From positions 1 through 7,053 of the forward strand of contig JAEZIV010000094.1 of the NCBI GenBank assembly GCA_023436515.1: a DNA stretch of 7,053 nucleotides. Reading direction: 5' to 3'. Both the position numbers and the translations under genes were made by a program. Positions 5,518 through 7,053 of this stretch are shown here, in pieces. Each line of letters starts with the position of its first letter. The first letter of the stretch is position 1. The stretch comes from Bacillota bacterium. GTDB lineage: Bacteria; Bacillota; Clostridia; Acetivibrionales; DSM-1351. Below the pieces are notes generated by a model, which did not search any database, was not told the DNA's origin, and saw only the letters and a program-made list of their open reading frames with translations.

Positions 5518-6981
5518 ATGAAGTACATATCTAAAGGGAGATTGCTTATATTCCTTTTGCTTTTCTCAATAATAACAACCGGTTTAAGTGTTTTTACAGC
5601 CTACGGGGCAAAAAAGGATGAAGCTGCACCAACTGCTCCCATAAACTTAAAGGCAGCACTCATTAAAAGCAAGGAAGTATCTCTTAGCTGGAGCAAGTCA
5701 ACGGATAATGTGGGTGTTACGGCTTACCATATATACAAAGACGGACGTTACATAGGAAAAACCTCAGTAAATTCATATGTCTCAACAGGACTGGATGCAG
5801 CCAAGAATTACTCATATTTTGTAAAGGCTGTTGATGCTTCGGGGAACTTTTCTAAAAAAAGCCAAACCATCTCTGTTACCACACTTGGCAGCCAGCCTGC
5901 CAATCCGGTCGAACCTGAAATATCAAATAAAAAGAGAATGGTGGGTTACTATGCTGCTTGGTCAGCATACTCAGGCTTTAACCCTGATAAGCTGGATGCA
6001 AGTAAATTAACTCATATCAATTATGCCTTTGCCAATATAGGAAGTGATCTAAAAATAACCTTGGGTTACCCGGATATAGACCCGGCAAACATTAAGAAGC
6101 TTAACAGCTTAAAGCAGACATACCCGAAGCTGAAAACCTTGATCTCAGTTGGGGGCTGGTCCTGGTCAGGACGTTTTTCCGATGCGGCTCTAACCGATGC
6201 ATCAAGAACTGCTTTTGCAGATAGTGCTATTGATTTTATTATCAAATATGGCTTTGACGGCATAGATATTGATTGGGAGTACCCTGTTAGCGGGGGGCTG
6301 GAAACTAATTCAAGAAGATCTGAAGACAAAAAGAATTTCACCTTATTAATAAAGAAACTCCGTGAGAAGCTGGATGAAAGAAGCTCTGCTGATGGAAAGC
6401 AGTACTTGCTGACAATTGCAGGGGCTGCCGGGAGTTGGTATGTGAACAACACTGAGCTGGAGCTAATACACCCTTACCTGGATTATGCAAATGTCATGAC
6501 ATACGATATACATGGCACCTGGGATAAATATACTGATTTTAATGCACCACTCTACAAAAATAACGATATTACCAATCAGTATAAATGGAGCGTTGGGGAA
6601 GCTGTAAATGCCTGGTTGAAAACCGGTTTTCCTTCACAAAAGCTCGTGGTTGGCGTACCTTTCTACGGCTACAGGTACACCGCTGTAAATAATGTGAACA
6701 ATGGCTTGTATCAAACCTATTCGGGAGGTTCCTCAGTGAGCTATGCAAATATCAAGGCTAATTATCTGAATGCACCCGGCTATACTCGTTATTTTCACAA
6801 GCAGTCCATGGTTCCGTGGCTCTTTAACGGCTCGACCCTTATAAGCTATGAGGATGAACAATCAATTGGACTTAAGGCGCAGTATATAAAAGATAAAAAC
6901 CTTGGAGGCTCTGCAATCTGGGAGCTAAGTCAGGACCCGGACAAGACCTTGCTGAGCTCACTATATAATGGACTAAAGTAA
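5518..6981 (+). CDS. secreted chitinase, FN3 plus GH18
   Basis: The 487-residue enzyme is predicted to hydrolyse beta-1,4 bonds in chitin outside the cell. A signal peptide spans about 1-31 (basic MKYISKGR, a hydrophobic core, ending near AYGA). A fibronectin type III domain covers about 38-124, with the typical VSLSWSKSTDNVGVTAYHIYKDG stretch near 54-76. A Pro-rich linker leads to the GH18 barrel, about 138-487. GH18 motifs are complete: SVGGW (210-214), the catalytic DGIDIDWE (Asp247, Asp250, Asp252 and the acid Glu254), MTYD (327-330) and the barrel-floor Trp468 in AIWELSQD. The region between the GVPFYGY strand and that Trp is long enough to hold the small alpha+beta insertion of subfamily A chitinases. 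There is no dockerin, carbohydrate-binding module or cell-wall anchor, so it should be free and not cellulosome-bound. It has its own promoter and is separated from the exporter operon by a terminator. A peptidoglycan- or other GlcNAc-glycan-active GH18 is less likely given the motifs. Confidence 0.95.
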   Translation: MKYISKGRLLIFLLLFSIITTGLSVFTAYGAKKDEAAPTAPINLKAALIKSKEVSLSWSKSTDNVGVTAYHIYKDGRYIGKTSVNSYVSTGLDAAKNYSYFVKAVDASGNFSKKSQTISVTTLGSQPANPVEPEISNKKRMVGYYAAWSAYSGFNPDKLDASKLTHINYAFANIGSDLKITLGYPDIDPANIKKLNSLKQTYPKLKTLISVGGWSWSGRFSDAALTDASRTAFADSAIDFIIKYGFDGIDIDWEYPVSGGLETNSRRSEDKKNFTLLIKKLREKLDERSSADGKQYLLTIAGAAGSWYVNNTELELIHPYLDYANVMTYDIHGTWDKYTDFNAPLYKNNDITNQYKWSVGEAVNAWLKTGFPSQKLVVGVPFYGYRYTAVNNVNNGLYQTYSGGSSVSYANIKANYLNAPGYTRYFHKQSMVPWLFNGSTLISYEDEQSIGLKAQYIKDKNLGGSAIWELSQDPDKTLLSSLYNGLK

Positions 6982-7053
6982 CTGTACGCGAGTACCACAT
7001 ATAAAAATATAAGGATGGTATTGTGATCTGAATGCAGTCAGAATGTTATTGGC
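6982..7053. other. 3' tail without a supported gene
   Basis: The 72 bases after the chitinase stop contain two small hairpins: GTAC-GCGA-GTAC (6984-6995) and TCTGA/TCAGA around six bases (7027-7042). Neither is followed by a T run inside the window, so no terminator can be called. An ATG at 7032 opens a frame of seven codons to the edge (MQSECYW) with only a distant AAGGATGG (7011-7018) before it, which is too little to call a gene. Confidence 0.4.

Noticed and set aside
6066..6452. A 128-codon open frame on the - strand inside the chitinase gene
   Set aside because: It is antisense to the GH18 catalytic core, with no start signals or recognisable domain.
1..7053. CRISPR array, insertion sequence, tRNA or rRNA
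   Set aside because: No regularly spaced repeats, transposase reading frame with terminal repeats, or cloverleaf or rRNA sequence was seen in the window.

Overview
The window reads as chromosomal DNA of a low-GC, Gram-positive anaerobe, most likely a Clostridia member of the Ruminiclostridium type. This is inferred from AT-rich intergenic DNA, strong GGAGG-type ribosome binding sites, A/T-rich codon use, and the pairing of a DUF990-type ABC exporter with a secreted FN3-GH18 chitinase. The species cannot be fixed from the sequence alone. All recognisable genes lie on the + strand.

Region 1 (1-222) holds a possible 3' end of an upstream gene (stop at 38-40), a hairpin terminator at 53-90, and an AT-rich leader with a candidate promoter (147-176). 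Region 2 (223-5246) is a compact five-gene unit. It contains two tandem paralogous serine hydrolases of the class C beta-lactamase / DD-peptidase fold (223-1377 and 1454-2617), two six-helix ABC-2 permeases of the DUF990 type (2617-3435 and 3459-4244), and their ATPase (4254-5246). Junctions are a 76-nt gap, a 1-nt TAATG overlap, a 23-nt gap and a 9-nt gap. No terminator is visible until a strong intrinsic one at 5263-5297, so the five genes are probably one operon.

Region 3 (5298-5517) is a regulatory intergenic region. It has two TAGCT-centred palindromes one helical turn apart, a small inverted repeat over the -35 box, and a good extended -10 promoter. Region 4 (5518-6981) encodes a secreted chitinase with a signal peptide, one FN3 domain and a GH18 catalytic domain. 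It is a separate transcription unit. The last 72 bases contain no gene that can be supported.

Putting the parts together (inference): the ATPase and two permeases would form one exporter. The two hydrolases have no visible signal peptide, so they would act in the cytosol on the same small molecule or peptide, either trimming, activating or inactivating it. No biosynthetic enzymes are present, so the substrate cannot be named. Several apparent upstream GTG/TTG starts lie on or next to the ribosome binding sites, and the starts given here are corrected for that.
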